Shown: positions 51,718 to 61,079, numbered from the stretch's first letter. The stretch: 64,000 nt of DNA from [Phormidium] sp. LEGE 05292 (GCF_015207735.1 NZ_JADEWG010000007.1:1-64000), one strand, 5' to 3'. The notes: a model not told the origin generated them from the sequence alone. Translations and numbers: made by a program.

Positions 51718-52350
51718 ATGAAAATCGCACCAGAAATTACCTACAGGAACGTAGAAAAAACCGTTGCTATTGACTCATTAGTTCAAGAGAAAATAGACAA
51801 ACTGGAGAGAGTTTGTAATTACATCAGTAGTTGTCATATTGCTATTGAAAAAATTCACGACCGCCCCAGTGGAGGTTCCCCCTATCGAGTGCGAATTGAT
51901 ATCACTATACCGCCAGATCAAGAAATTGTTGCTGAAAGTAATCCAGGGGAAACTAATCAATACGTTGATGTTGATACTGTAATCCGAGATGCTTTTAAAA
52001 TGGCACAACGTCAAGTTAGAGAGCTTGCTAGGCAACAAAGAGAAAGCGATAAAGCCAAGGATAATAATCAAGCAGATGACACTATGGGACTAGTGACTAA
52101 GCTGTTCCGGGAACAAGGATATGGGTTTATTAAAACCATAGATGATGGACAAGACATTTATTTCCATCGCAACAGTGTTTTGCATGATGATTTCGATCGC
52201 ATAGAAATCGGTACAGGTGTTCGCTTTTTTGCTACAGAAGGCGATCGAGGAATGCAAGCAAGTACAGTACAAATTGTCAATAAACCAGGTCATAGTGTTG
52301 GTCAAGCAGAAGAAACTTTAATTGCACCACCATTGGGTTGGCAAGAATAA
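51718..52350 (+). CDS. Ribosome hibernation factor/cold-shock domain fusion
   Basis: A 210-residue two-domain protein. Residues ~1-110 are an HPF/RaiA-type domain (VQEKIDKLERVCNYISSCHI, GSPYRVRIDITIPPDQEIVA, DTVIRDAFKMAQRQVRELAR). Residues ~124-190 form a cold-shock domain (GLVTKLFREQGYGFIKTIDD, DIYFHRNSVL, GTGVRFFATEGDRGMQA) with the RNP1-like GYGFI and RNP2-like IYFH. The combination should bind both the ribosome's decoding region and single-stranded RNA. HPF-CSD fusions are found in other bacteria. Soluble. Confidence 0.88.
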   Translation: MKIAPEITYRNVEKTVAIDSLVQEKIDKLERVCNYISSCHIAIEKIHDRPSGGSPYRVRIDITIPPDQEIVAESNPGETNQYVDVDTVIRDAFKMAQRQVRELARQQRESDKAKDNNQADDTMGLVTKLFREQGYGFIKTIDDGQDIYFHRNSVLHDDFDRIEIGTGVRFFATEGDRGMQASTVQIVNKPGHSVGQAEETLIAPPLGWQE

Positions 52351-52412
52351 TCAATCTACTTTTCATTCGGTTTTAGCTAACAAAAGTTCCACCAAAAATA
52401 CAGGAAAAAACA

Positions 52413-53297
52413 ATGAGCAAATCACAGCAGAAAAAGTCAGCTAATAAATTACTTAGCTTTACAGGAATTATCAGTGCTACTGTTTTAATGAGTTTTCCCG
52501 TATTAGCATTAAATAATTCTAACTCCAATCTTTCAACGACAGGAAACACACAATTACTAGCTCAAAGTACTGGTACTGGCGCTGGAACTGGTACTGGAGG
52601 CGGAACTACTGGAACTACCGGAACTACCGGAACTACCGGAACTAATGGCACTGGAAGTGGCGTAAATGGAACTACTGGAACTGGTACTGGCGTAAATGGA
52701 ACTACTGGAACTGGTGTCAATGGAACTAATGGAACTACCGGAACTACCGGAACTAATGGTACTGGTGTCAATGGAACTAATGGTACTGGTACTGGTGTCA
52801 ATGGAACTACTGGTACTGGTGTCAATGGAACTAATGGTACTGGTACTGGCGTGAATGGAACTAATGGAACTGGTACTGGCGTGAATGGAACTAATGGAAC
52901 TGGTACTGGTGTCAATGGAACTACTGGTACTGGCGTGAATGGAACTAATGGTACTGGTACTGGCGTGAATGGAACTAATGGTACTGGTACTGGCGTGAAT
53001 GGAACTAATGGTACTGGTACTGGCGTGAATGGAACTAATGGTACTGGTGTCAATGGAACTAATGGAAACAGAAGTAATAGCGGAACTAATTCCACTGGTA
53101 ATGTGCAATCTGGCAACTACACCCGCTACATGAGAATTGGGTACGCAGCAACTCAACAGAGAGATTATCAAACTGCGTTGATAAACTTTAGAAGAGCGTT
53201 GGAAGAACGTCCGGGAGATAATTATGCTTCCAGAGCAATACAGAATGTAGAGGGGTACATTCGTCGCACTAACACTGCTAATCAGGCTAATCAGTAG
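52413..53297 (+). CDS. Secreted TPR protein with long Gly/Thr/Asn/Val repeat
   Basis: A 294-residue protein with agga before the ATG. Residues 1-35 look like a signal peptide (KLLSFTGIISATVLMSFPVL ending near ALA). Residues ~50-225 are low complexity, built from words such as GTGTGVNGTNG and GTTGTTG. The C-terminal ~65 residues carry a TPR-like pair (YMRIGYAATQQRDYQTALIN, FRRALEERPGDNYASRAIQN). The TPR tail recurs in many small periplasmic cyanobacterial proteins. The repeat probably acts as a flexible linker or wall-facing spacer; it is not collagen-like. Export and role are inferred. Confidence 0.8.
   Translation: MSKSQQKKSANKLLSFTGIISATVLMSFPVLALNNSNSNLSTTGNTQLLAQSTGTGAGTGTGGGTTGTTGTTGTTGTNGTGSGVNGTTGTGTGVNGTTGTGVNGTNGTTGTTGTNGTGVNGTNGTGTGVNGTTGTGVNGTNGTGTGVNGTNGTGTGVNGTNGTGTGVNGTTGTGVNGTNGTGTGVNGTNGTGTGVNGTNGTGTGVNGTNGTGVNGTNGNRSNSGTNSTGNVQSGNYTRYMRIGYAATQQRDYQTALINFRRALEERPGDNYASRAIQNVEGYIRRTNTANQANQ
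52561..53080 (+). repeat. Imperfect tandem repeat within the secreted TPR gene
   Basis: Units of 12-30 bases built on ggtactggcgtgaatggaac and ggaactaccggaact run head to tail; a 30-base unit repeats almost exactly at least four times between about 52930 and 53050. The length should be unstable by slippage, and the array creates artificial open frames on the opposite strand. Confidence 0.9.
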
Positions 53298-53301
53298 ACT
53301 C

Positions 53302-53340
53302 AGATCTTGCAGCAGGGGAACCTGGGAACGAGTAACAGAA
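53302..53340 (-). repeat. Dispersed palindromic element, half copy D
   Basis: Reads cagatcttgcagcaggggaacctgggaacgag, which in reverse gives the right half of the element: CGTTCCCAGGTT followed by the gctgcaag tail seen in copy B. The left half of the palindrome is missing. C-rich and GGAGCTCTT short repeats follow at 53360-53400. Confidence 0.6.
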
Positions 53341-53416
53341 ATTATTTTCTCCCCATCTCCAGGAGCTCTTGGAGCTCTTGGAGCTCCCCTGCATCCCTGC
53401 AACCTCAATAAGGAAT

Positions 53417-55129
53417 TTAGATGTGTGAGAGCTGACGAATCCAATTAACAATTTCTTTTGGAGGGAGTGGTTTAGAAAAAAAGTATCCTTGCCCATATTC
53501 GCAGTGAAGCGATCGCAAAATGTCCCTTTGTGCTTGCGTTTCCACACCCTCAGCGATTACATCTAAATCCAAACGATGCGCCAAAGTAATAATTGTTTCC
53601 ATAATATCTAAATTTCTACTATCTTCAGTCATTTGATTGACAAAAGATCGATCGATCTTTACAGTATCAATTGGTAAAATATGTAAATATGCCAGGGATG
53701 AATACCCAGTTCCAAAATCATCAATACAAATTTGGATACCATTGGCTCTCAATTTTGCCAGAGTTTCGATCGCTACTTCGCCATTTTTCATTAATACGCT
53801 TTCTGTAACTTCTAACTTAAAATAAATTTTTTTAGAAGAATATTTTTGATATAGCTGTTCAACAACGCTAACTAAATTAGTTTGAGTAAGTTGTACTCCT
53901 GAAAGATTAACAGCAATGCTCAAAGGCAAAGCTCTTGCTAATTCTTTTTCCCACAAATTCATTTGCCGACAAACTTCGGTTAACACCCATTCACCCAGAG
54001 GAATAATCAGTCCAGTCTGTTCTGCTAAAGGAATAAATTCTCCCGGCGAAACCCATCCCCGTTCTCCATGATGCCATCTTACCAATGCCTCAAAACCTAC
54101 AAGGTTGTTATTATTTAAACAAATAATTGGTTGATAATTTAAATGCAATTGTTGCTGTTGAATTGCTTGTTGTAAATCAGCTTCTAGTCGCAGCCGCTCT
54201 AGCTCTTCCGTCTGCATTTGAGAATTAAAAATAAGAGTATTTCCCACTTGTTTTTTAGCATTATAAGTAGCAGTATCGGCTGCCCGGAAAAATTCTTCTG
54301 CCTGATGGTAAGCCATTGTACTATCGACAACGCCAATGCTAACTGATGAATAAATTAATGATTTGTCTACTTGAAAAGGGAGTTGAAGAATTTGATGAAC
54401 TTGAGCGACTTTTTCGCTTAGTTCATCCAAATTGTACAAATTTTTCAATAATAAACCAAAGGCATCTTCCCCAATACGAGCTAGTCGATCGCTTGGTTGA
54501 ATCCAAGCTGCTAATCGTTGCGCGACTTTAACTATAAATTGATTACTTTTCAGATGTCCAAACCCATATTTGACACTTTTGTAGCGATCGATATCTAGGT
54601 AAATCACACCAAATAAATTTGGCTGTTGTTTAAACTCATCAATGCACTCTTGTAAATCTTGGAGAAAAAGTGTGCGATTTGGTAATCCGGTTAGCTCATC
54701 ATAAAATGCCAGCATTTGAATATCTTGGAGAGCTTGTCTCCGTTCCCGTCGCACCTGTGCTTCTCGCAATTCTCGTTCAGCAGCTGGGACTAATCGAGAT
54801 AAACTATTCTTAAGCAAATAGTCGTGAGCACCTGCACGCATTGCGGCTACAGCAATTTCTTCTCCAATTGAACCAGAAACTATAATAAATGGCAAATCTA
54901 AATTCTTTTCCTGCATTAAAGAAAGTGCAGCTAGAGCATTAAATTGAGGTAAAGAGTAATCAGCCAAAATCATATCCCAAGTTTGGCGATCGAGGGCTGC
55001 ACTCATTTGATTCGTGTTTTCTATTCTTTCCCAGATGACTATATAGTTACTCATTTCTAGTTCGAGTATCATCAATTCTGCATCATCTGGATTGTCTTCA
55101 ACTATTAGCACCCTAATTTCGTTACTCAT
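53417..55129 (-). CDS. Response regulator with degenerate GGDEF and intact EAL domain
   Basis: A 570-residue protein: receiver (VLIVEDNPDDAELMILELEM, Asp in MILADYSLPQF), GGDEF domain at ~140-300 and EAL domain at ~315-565. The GGDEF signature reads RIGEDAFGLLL, so the active-site loop is degenerate. The EAL domain keeps FEALVRW, AVNLSGVQL, KLEVTES, CIDDFGTGYSSL and VIAEGVET, so cyclic-di-GMP hydrolysis is the likely output. Its start overlaps the stop of the upstream receiver gene by eight bases, showing translational coupling within the kinase operon. Confidence 0.9.
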   Translation of the reverse strand: MSNEIRVLIVEDNPDDAELMILELEMSNYIVIWERIENTNQMSAALDRQTWDMILADYSLPQFNALAALSLMQEKNLDLPFIIVSGSIGEEIAVAAMRAGAHDYLLKNSLSRLVPAAERELREAQVRRERRQALQDIQMLAFYDELTGLPNRTLFLQDLQECIDEFKQQPNLFGVIYLDIDRYKSVKYGFGHLKSNQFIVKVAQRLAAWIQPSDRLARIGEDAFGLLLKNLYNLDELSEKVAQVHQILQLPFQVDKSLIYSSVSIGVVDSTMAYHQAEEFFRAADTATYNAKKQVGNTLIFNSQMQTEELERLRLEADLQQAIQQQQLHLNYQPIICLNNNNLVGFEALVRWHHGERGWVSPGEFIPLAEQTGLIIPLGEWVLTEVCRQMNLWEKELARALPLSIAVNLSGVQLTQTNLVSVVEQLYQKYSSKKIYFKLEVTESVLMKNGEVAIETLAKLRANGIQICIDDFGTGYSSLAYLHILPIDTVKIDRSFVNQMTEDSRNLDIMETIITLAHRLDLDVIAEGVETQAQRDILRSLHCEYGQGYFFSKPLPPKEIVNWIRQLSHI

Positions 55130-55589
55130 AAGCAGCAGATAAAGGCGGAGGAGAATTTATAACCAACCAATACATACCTAATTGCTGAATAACATTGAGA
55201 AACTGATCGTAGTCTACTGGTTTCTGAATGTAACTATTGCAACCCAGGCTATAGCTTTCTACTAAATCTTGTTGTTCGTTTGATGTAGTCAAAATTACAA
55301 CTGGAATCAGCTGAGTTTGAGGATTGTGCCTAATCCTTTGTAGCACTTCTAACCCATTAATTCTAGGGAGTTGTAAATCTAACAAAATTAAAGCTGGCAA
55401 GTTCTCTGCTGGTCGATCGCGATAAATTCCTGTTCCAAACAAATAATCTAATGCTTCTACGCCATCTCGCGCTACAACCACTGGATTAGTGATTCCACCT
55501 TGCTCAAATGCCATCAGCGTTAGTTCTTCATCATCAGCATTATCTTCGACTAACAGCAGTAAACCTGGTGTATTTATAGAATATGGCAT
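55122..55589 (-). CDS. Rcp1-like single-domain response regulator
   Basis: A 155-residue receiver of the phytochrome-partner type: LLLLVEDNADDEELTLMAFE, long loop with YLFGTGIYRDRPAENLPALI, phospho-Asp in LILLDLQLPRINGLEVL, Thr/Ser in VVILTTSNEQQDL and Lys in YIQKPVDYDQF. It lies 59 bases after the 1704-residue kinase and overlaps the REC-GGDEF-EAL gene, so it is probably the direct receiver of that kinase and may branch the signal. Confidence 0.93.
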   Translation of the reverse strand: MPYSINTPGLLLLVEDNADDEELTLMAFEQGGITNPVVVARDGVEALDYLFGTGIYRDRPAENLPALILLDLQLPRINGLEVLQRIRHNPQTQLIPVVILTTSNEQQDLVESYSLGCNSYIQKPVDYDQFLNVIQQLGMYWLVINSPPPLSAAYE

Positions 55590-55648
55590 GGCAATAAATC
55601 CTAATCAAAGATTAATAATATTTCATCATTGGTGTAAAACTTTTTGTT

Positions 55649-58600
55649 TCACTCCAAAGAAAAATAAAATATTGCGCCCTGATTGATAATTCCCTCTGCC
55701 CAAACTTTCCCACCATGTCGATGAATAATTCTTTGGACGATCGCTAATCCCACACCCGTACCGGGAAAGTCATTAGTGGAATGTAAGCGTTGAAAAGCAA
55801 TGAATAGTTTATGAACATAAGTCATGTCAAAACCGACACCATTATCTCTAATAAAGTAAGCTGGTGTATTGTCCGAAATTAGGGTAGTACCAAATTCAAT
55901 TTGTGTTTGTGTACAATTTGAAGTAAATTTCCAAGCATTACTCAATAGATTTTCTAATACAATTCTTAACAGTGCTGCATCACCCAAAACTGTAATTTCG
56001 GGAGCTATATTCCATTGTACAGAACGTTGTGGTTGAGATTCGCTTAAATTTTCACTAATTTCTTGCGCTAACGCACTTAAATTTACCGGAACTCGCTTCA
56101 TATCGGCGCGAGTTACCCGTGAGAGCATCAGCATATCCTCTATCAACTCGCCCATGCGTTGCGTACCTGCGCGAATGCGATCGAGGTAATGTTTACCCTG
56201 CTCATCCAATTGATTAGCATAACGTTCTAGAAGAACTTTGCTAAATCCATCAATCCCGCGTAAAGGTGCGCGTAAATCATGAGAAACTGAATAAGAAAAA
56301 GCTTCTAATTCTTGATTTGCCGCTGCGAGTTCTGCCGTTCGTTCTTTGACTCGCTGTTCCAATGTTTGGTTAAGTTGGATAATCTTTATTTCAGCTTTTT
56401 TCCGCTCACTAATATCAATACCCACGCCCCAAGCTGTCCAACCAGGAACCGGAAAAAATTCAGAAATGTTTGACCAAGCAATAGTTTTAATTTCGCCATT
56501 TTTGCTAAGTAAATTCCATTCCCAATTGCGATAATTATGACCTATAGTTAGCCATTGAGTTAACATTTTTTCACGATAAATTGGCTCAGGATAAAGTTTT
56601 TCCCAGGCTTGGGGATTGTGCATAATTTCCTCAGCCGAATAACCTGTAACTCTTTCGCATTCTTGATTCCAAACAATAATGTTACCATCAGCATCAACGG
56701 CATCTAACATTACGGGCATATTTTCCAAGATGGAACGTAGCTGTTTTTCACTGGCAAGTAATGCTGCTTCAGTTTGTTTGCGATCGCTAATATCTGTATG
56801 TGTACCAAGGATTCGTATTGGTTTGCCAGACTTATCCCACTCTACAACTTTACCTACAGACAGAATCCACTTCCATTCACCTGTCTTAGTTTTTTGTCTA
56901 CATTCCACTCGGTATTCATCGCGTTTCCCAGCAATATAATCAGCATAAACTTGATAAACAGTTTCTCTTTCTTCTGGGTGCAAACGTTCTCTCCATTTAG
57001 CATTTGTTTCCTGCAATTCCTCCAGTTCATAACCCAATATTCGGGTATATTCTGCACTGACGATCGCATCTCCAGTTTGGACATTCAAATCATAAAATCC
57101 CTGATTGGTAGCCTGCAAAGCTAACCGCAAACGTTCTTCACTTTCTCTAAGATCAATTTCTGCTTGTTTGCGATCGTTAATATCAATAATCACACCCAGC
57201 ATTCTGACAGGTTGCCCGGATCGATCGTAAATGGCTCGTCCTTTAGCCATTCTCCAATGAATACTGCCATTGGGATAAACCACCCGATATTCTGTGTCAT
57301 AGTCGATGCGGGTTAAGAGAGCGTGACGAATAGTAGCTTCCACTCCCTCAATATCATCGGGGTGAATGCAATCGCGCCAAATTTCATAATTTACTTCCGC
57401 AGTCTTTGGATCTAAACCCAACAACCGGAAATGGTTGTGATTCCAGATAATTAGATTCTCCTGAATATGCCAATCCCAACTACCAATTTGAGTAAATTCT
57501 AGAGTCAGACGCAGTTGTTCTTCGCTCGCTTGCAAGGCTTCTTCAGCTTGTTTGCGATCGTTAATATCAATAATCACACCCAGCATTCTGACAGGTTGCC
57601 CGGATCGATCGTAAATGGCTCGTCCTTTAGCCATTCTCCAATGAATACTGCCATTGGGATAAACCACCCGATATTCTGTGTCATAGTCGATGCGGGTTAA
57701 GAGAGCGTGACGAATAGTAGCTTCCACTCCCTCAATATCGTCTGGGTGAATGCGATCGCGCCAAATTTCATAATTTACTTCCGCAGTCTTTGGATCTAAA
57801 CCCAACAACTGGAAATGGTTGTGATTCCAGATAATTCGATTCTCCTGAATATGCCAATCCCAACTACCAATTTGAGTAAATTCTAGAGTCAGACGCAGTT
57901 GTTCTTCACTCGCTTGCAAGGCGGCTTCAGCTTGTTGGCGTTGGTGAAGCGCGGCTTGCCGTTCGGTAATATCAATAATCACACCCAGCATTCTTACAGG
58001 TTGCCCAGTGCGATCGTAAATTCCGCGCCCTTTGCCCATTAACCAATGAATACTGCCATCAGGATAAATCACCCGATATTCTGCCTCATAGTCTGTATGG
58101 TTTAAGAGTGCCTGATAAATAGCCGCTTCCACTTGCTCTAGATCGTCGGGGTGAATGCGATCGCGCCAAGCGTTATGGCTAGCTTCCACAGTATTGGGAT
58201 CTAAACCGAGTAATTGGAAAATTTTGCTGTTCCAAGTAACTCGATTTTCCAAAATATACCAAGCCCAATTACCAATCTGAGCAAATTCTAGTGTGAGACG
58301 CAGTTGTTCTTCACTCGCTTGCAAGGCGGCTTCGGCTTGTTGGCGATCGTGAAGCGCGGCTTGCCGTTCGGTAATATCACGATAGTAAATGCCTAGTCCT
58401 TCCGTTGAGGGATAAGCATGAACTTCGTACCATCGCTGCCGAGGTTCGCAGAAATACTCAAAGTGAACCGGAGTCAGGTTAGCCATTGCTTGGCGGAGAT
58501 TTTCTTCACAGATCGTGCCGATGGTGGCAAACCATCCCTGCCAAAGGTTTTTGCCGATCAGTTCTTCTGGTGGCATCTGGTTAATCTGCGCCGTCATTTG

Positions 58601-60763
58601 GTTAACGTAGGTGATTTGCCAATCGCGATCGACTGCAACGAAGGCATCACTCATGCTTTCCAAAATGTTAACCACACGCTGTTTTGCTTCTTGCAGGTCT
58701 TGTTCTATGCGTTTGCGTTCCGTAATATCTGTCACAGTGCCTATGTAACCAATAATTTCACCATTGGCGGCTCGCTCTGCTACAGCTTGACCATAAACCC
58801 AGCTAATTGCACCATCGGGACGCTGATATCGGTATTCTGTACAAAAAATGCTCTGATTGTGGACAGATTCCTCCCAAGCGGTATTAATGCGATCGCGATC
58901 TTCTGGGTGTACAACGTTCTCCCAGCCTTTTCCCATTGCTTGCTCTGCACTTAATCCAGACAGTTCACACCAGCGCCGATTCACATAGTTAATGTAACCT
59001 TGAGTATCGCTGCGATAAACACCCACAGGAATCACAGAAGCCAAATTAGCATAGCGCTGTTCACTTTGCTTTAAGGCAAATTCAGCTTCTTTGCGTGCGG
59101 TAATCACCTCTGTGAACATAATGATCCCACCGATCGCCCCCGTCTCGTCATACCAAGGGCGTACTTCCCATCTCAACCAATCAACTGTGCCATCAGCACG
59201 AGGAAAAGGATCTTCTTCACAACTTTCTACTGCACCCGCTAAACATCTTTGATGAACTTCTTTCCAGCACTGAGGAATTTCGGGAAACACCTCATAGTGA
59301 GAACGTCCAATAATATCTTGTTCTCCTAATCGGTAATCATTTAACCAGCGTTGGCTAACTATGAGATATCGCATTTCATTATCAAATACGGCAGCTGGCA
59401 TGGAAGTATGTTCTATAAAAAATCGCGCCAACCATTCTCGATATTTTAATGCGGCTTCAGTTTGTTTGCGTTCTGTAATATCCTTAATTACTCCGATTAC
59501 ACCAATTACATTACGATCGCTATCTAGCCAAGGGCTTTTTGTCGAAAGAAAAGTTTTCTGCTGATTATGTTCTAATATTTCCTCCTCAATTACCTGAGTT
59601 TCACTCTGTTTCATAATGCGACAATCTGTTTCTATAAACTTTTGGGCTGTTTCTGGAGCAAACAAATCATCATCATTGAACCCTAAAATTTCCGCTTTAG
59701 ATTTACCAAGTTTTTGGCTCATTGCCGAATTAACCAGAACATAGCGCCCGGAACTATCTTTGACAAATACCGCATCGGAAATACCTTCAATTACGGACTC
59801 TAATAATTGATAGCTCGTAAGCAAGCAATTATTAGCATTAGTCAATTCAGCTGTGCGTTCTGCCACGCGGTTTTCTAATTGTTCATGAGATTGACGTAAT
59901 TCCAGTTCAGTTTGTCGTTGTTTCAAATCCAGTTTGTTCAAAAATCTAGCATTCCACCAGGTAACAACACCCAAAATCACAATGTTGATCGTGCTGCGGG
60001 ATATAATGCTAACTTCAATTGGCATCAACTTATAGCGGTAAGATAATATCAAAGAGCTTCCCATCAGTAAGGGTAAACCAATCACAAATGGCAACAAGCT
60101 ACGGGCAGTAATTCCACCTGCATAAGGACTAGTAATAACTTTTAACCAACCTTGTTCAGGATGGGCAAACAAAATTCCCAAAGATAAGATACAAAAAGCG
60201 ATAATTGAGTTTAGTGCAGTGCTACTACCGGAAACAAAATCGTAAAAATCTTGAACTTGATAAATATACCCAGTCAGTCCTAAAAGGGAAATTAAGAAAC
60301 TGCCAAATGCAAATCCCTGAGCCAGACTGTAATTGCCTAAATTTAATAAGATTAAAGCTAAACTTACCAAGAGGAAATTTAATGCTGTTGTCGCTGCCAT
60401 CCGCCCCGGATGTATGTAACCAATCCTGGCAGTATAATCTTTGATTAGTAGTTCATCAATTCCCAGGTTGATGTTGAATAAAAACTGAATTAAGGTCAAC
60501 AAAGCTATGCCAGCAACTACAATAGCAAGTCCACAAGAAAGTGAACGCTTAAACTTTTGATAACTATTTTCTTGGCAAAACCATAAAGAAATCCCACTCA
60601 AAATCAATCCCAAAGCTGCATTTACTCTCATTGGCGGTAGTCCGGGAAATCCACTGCTGAAGAATTCGATGTGAAATATCCAACCGATAAGCGCGATGCT
60701 GCCAATGAGTGCAGTTACTAAACTGGAATATTTTGAGAGCAAGCGAATTTTCTGCAATTTCAT
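55649..60763 (-). CDS. Membrane-bound nine-PAS histidine kinase
   Basis: A 1704-residue kinase. Residues 1-280 contain about eight hydrophobic spans (for example LVTALIGSIALIGWIF and LLPFVIGLPLLMGSSLIL). A coiled coil with QLENRVAERTAELTNAN follows, then nine PAS/PAC domains, a second coiled coil (LNQTLEQRVKERTAELAAAN), and a phytochrome-type HisKA (SYSVSHDLRAPLRGIDGFSK) with HATPase (NLLSNAWKFTS, IRDNGVGFDM, GTGVGLAIVQRI). PAS 6 and PAS 7 are nearly identical. It ends without a receiver and is followed by one, so it heads a three-gene signalling operon ending in cyclic-di-GMP turnover. Confidence 0.93.
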   Translation of the reverse strand: MKLQKIRLLSKYSSLVTALIGSIALIGWIFHIEFFSSGFPGLPPMRVNAALGLILSGISLWFCQENSYQKFKRSLSCGLAIVVAGIALLTLIQFLFNINLGIDELLIKDYTARIGYIHPGRMAATTALNFLLVSLALILLNLGNYSLAQGFAFGSFLISLLGLTGYIYQVQDFYDFVSGSSTALNSIIAFCILSLGILFAHPEQGWLKVITSPYAGGITARSLLPFVIGLPLLMGSSLILSYRYKLMPIEVSIISRSTINIVILGVVTWWNARFLNKLDLKQRQTELELRQSHEQLENRVAERTAELTNANNCLLTSYQLLESVIEGISDAVFVKDSSGRYVLVNSAMSQKLGKSKAEILGFNDDDLFAPETAQKFIETDCRIMKQSETQVIEEEILEHNQQKTFLSTKSPWLDSDRNVIGVIGVIKDITERKQTEAALKYREWLARFFIEHTSMPAAVFDNEMRYLIVSQRWLNDYRLGEQDIIGRSHYEVFPEIPQCWKEVHQRCLAGAVESCEEDPFPRADGTVDWLRWEVRPWYDETGAIGGIIMFTEVITARKEAEFALKQSEQRYANLASVIPVGVYRSDTQGYINYVNRRWCELSGLSAEQAMGKGWENVVHPEDRDRINTAWEESVHNQSIFCTEYRYQRPDGAISWVYGQAVAERAANGEIIGYIGTVTDITERKRIEQDLQEAKQRVVNILESMSDAFVAVDRDWQITYVNQMTAQINQMPPEELIGKNLWQGWFATIGTICEENLRQAMANLTPVHFEYFCEPRQRWYEVHAYPSTEGLGIYYRDITERQAALHDRQQAEAALQASEEQLRLTLEFAQIGNWAWYILENRVTWNSKIFQLLGLDPNTVEASHNAWRDRIHPDDLEQVEAAIYQALLNHTDYEAEYRVIYPDGSIHWLMGKGRGIYDRTGQPVRMLGVIIDITERQAALHQRQQAEAALQASEEQLRLTLEFTQIGSWDWHIQENRIIWNHNHFQLLGLDPKTAEVNYEIWRDRIHPDDIEGVEATIRHALLTRIDYDTEYRVVYPNGSIHWRMAKGRAIYDRSGQPVRMLGVIIDINDRKQAEEALQASEEQLRLTLEFTQIGSWDWHIQENLIIWNHNHFRLLGLDPKTAEVNYEIWRDCIHPDDIEGVEATIRHALLTRIDYDTEYRVVYPNGSIHWRMAKGRAIYDRSGQPVRMLGVIIDINDRKQAEIDLRESEERLRLALQATNQGFYDLNVQTGDAIVSAEYTRILGYELEELQETNAKWRERLHPEERETVYQVYADYIAGKRDEYRVECRQKTKTGEWKWILSVGKVVEWDKSGKPIRILGTHTDISDRKQTEAALLASEKQLRSILENMPVMLDAVDADGNIIVWNQECERVTGYSAEEIMHNPQAWEKLYPEPIYREKMLTQWLTIGHNYRNWEWNLLSKNGEIKTIAWSNISEFFPVPGWTAWGVGIDISERKKAEIKIIQLNQTLEQRVKERTAELAAANQELEAFSYSVSHDLRAPLRGIDGFSKVLLERYANQLDEQGKHYLDRIRAGTQRMGELIEDMLMLSRVTRADMKRVPVNLSALAQEISENLSESQPQRSVQWNIAPEITVLGDAALLRIVLENLLSNAWKFTSNCTQTQIEFGTTLISDNTPAYFIRDNGVGFDMTYVHKLFIAFQRLHSTNDFPGTGVGLAIVQRIIHRHGGKVWAEGIINQGAIFYFSLE
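57181..57948 (-). repeat. Near-identical 384-bp tandem PAS duplication
   Basis: The text beginning tatcaataatcacacccagc occurs at 57181 and again at 57565, 384 bases (128 codons) apart, and the copies differ at only a few bases. The encoded PAS domains (both with EEQLRLTLEFTQIGSWDWHI) differ by about three residues in 120. A third, more diverged unit lies next at about 57970. Confidence 0.88.
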
Positions 60764-61079
60764 AAGCCGAAAAGGGATCGAGAATAGGAAAAAACGACTT
60801 ATTTACACTGAGTTATATTGTCACGGGTTTCCTTAGCTTTCAAATGAGCTATTACTACTGTAGCAAAGAGATTCCTAGAAACTTGTAAGATTGACAATTA
60901 TTCTTGATAATCTAGCAATTTCACTACTGAAAATCAAATCTGACAGCAGCGGGGGTTGAACCTACCAGATTTTCCAGGTTGAACCTAGAACGAAAAATAC
61001 AAGCTCTGCTTCTTGATGCCAGATCTCAGTTGAAGTATTTCTTTCCCAGGATTATCAAATTCTGTCTGAGGATTGTCAT
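60764..61079. other. Intergenic region holding palindromic element copy C
   Basis: 316 bases between the kinase start and the FGGY kinase stop, without a gene. At 60942-61015 it carries a reversed and decayed copy of the dispersed element: TTCCAGGTTGAACCTAGAACG at 60972-60992, preceded by an extra ggttgaacctacc half and followed by aagctctgcttc. The kinase promoter should lie in 60764-60900. Confidence 0.6.

Noticed and set aside
52561-53080. Collagen-like Gly-X-Y tract
   Set aside because: Glycine does not recur every third residue and proline is absent; the repeat is Gly/Thr/Asn/Val with a different period.
52557-53444. Long minus-strand open frames (295 and 184 residues) across the repeat region
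   Set aside because: They are mirror translations of the tandem repeat (SSIDTSTS or VPLTPVPV words) opposite a gene with signal peptide, TPR tail and a ribosome binding site.
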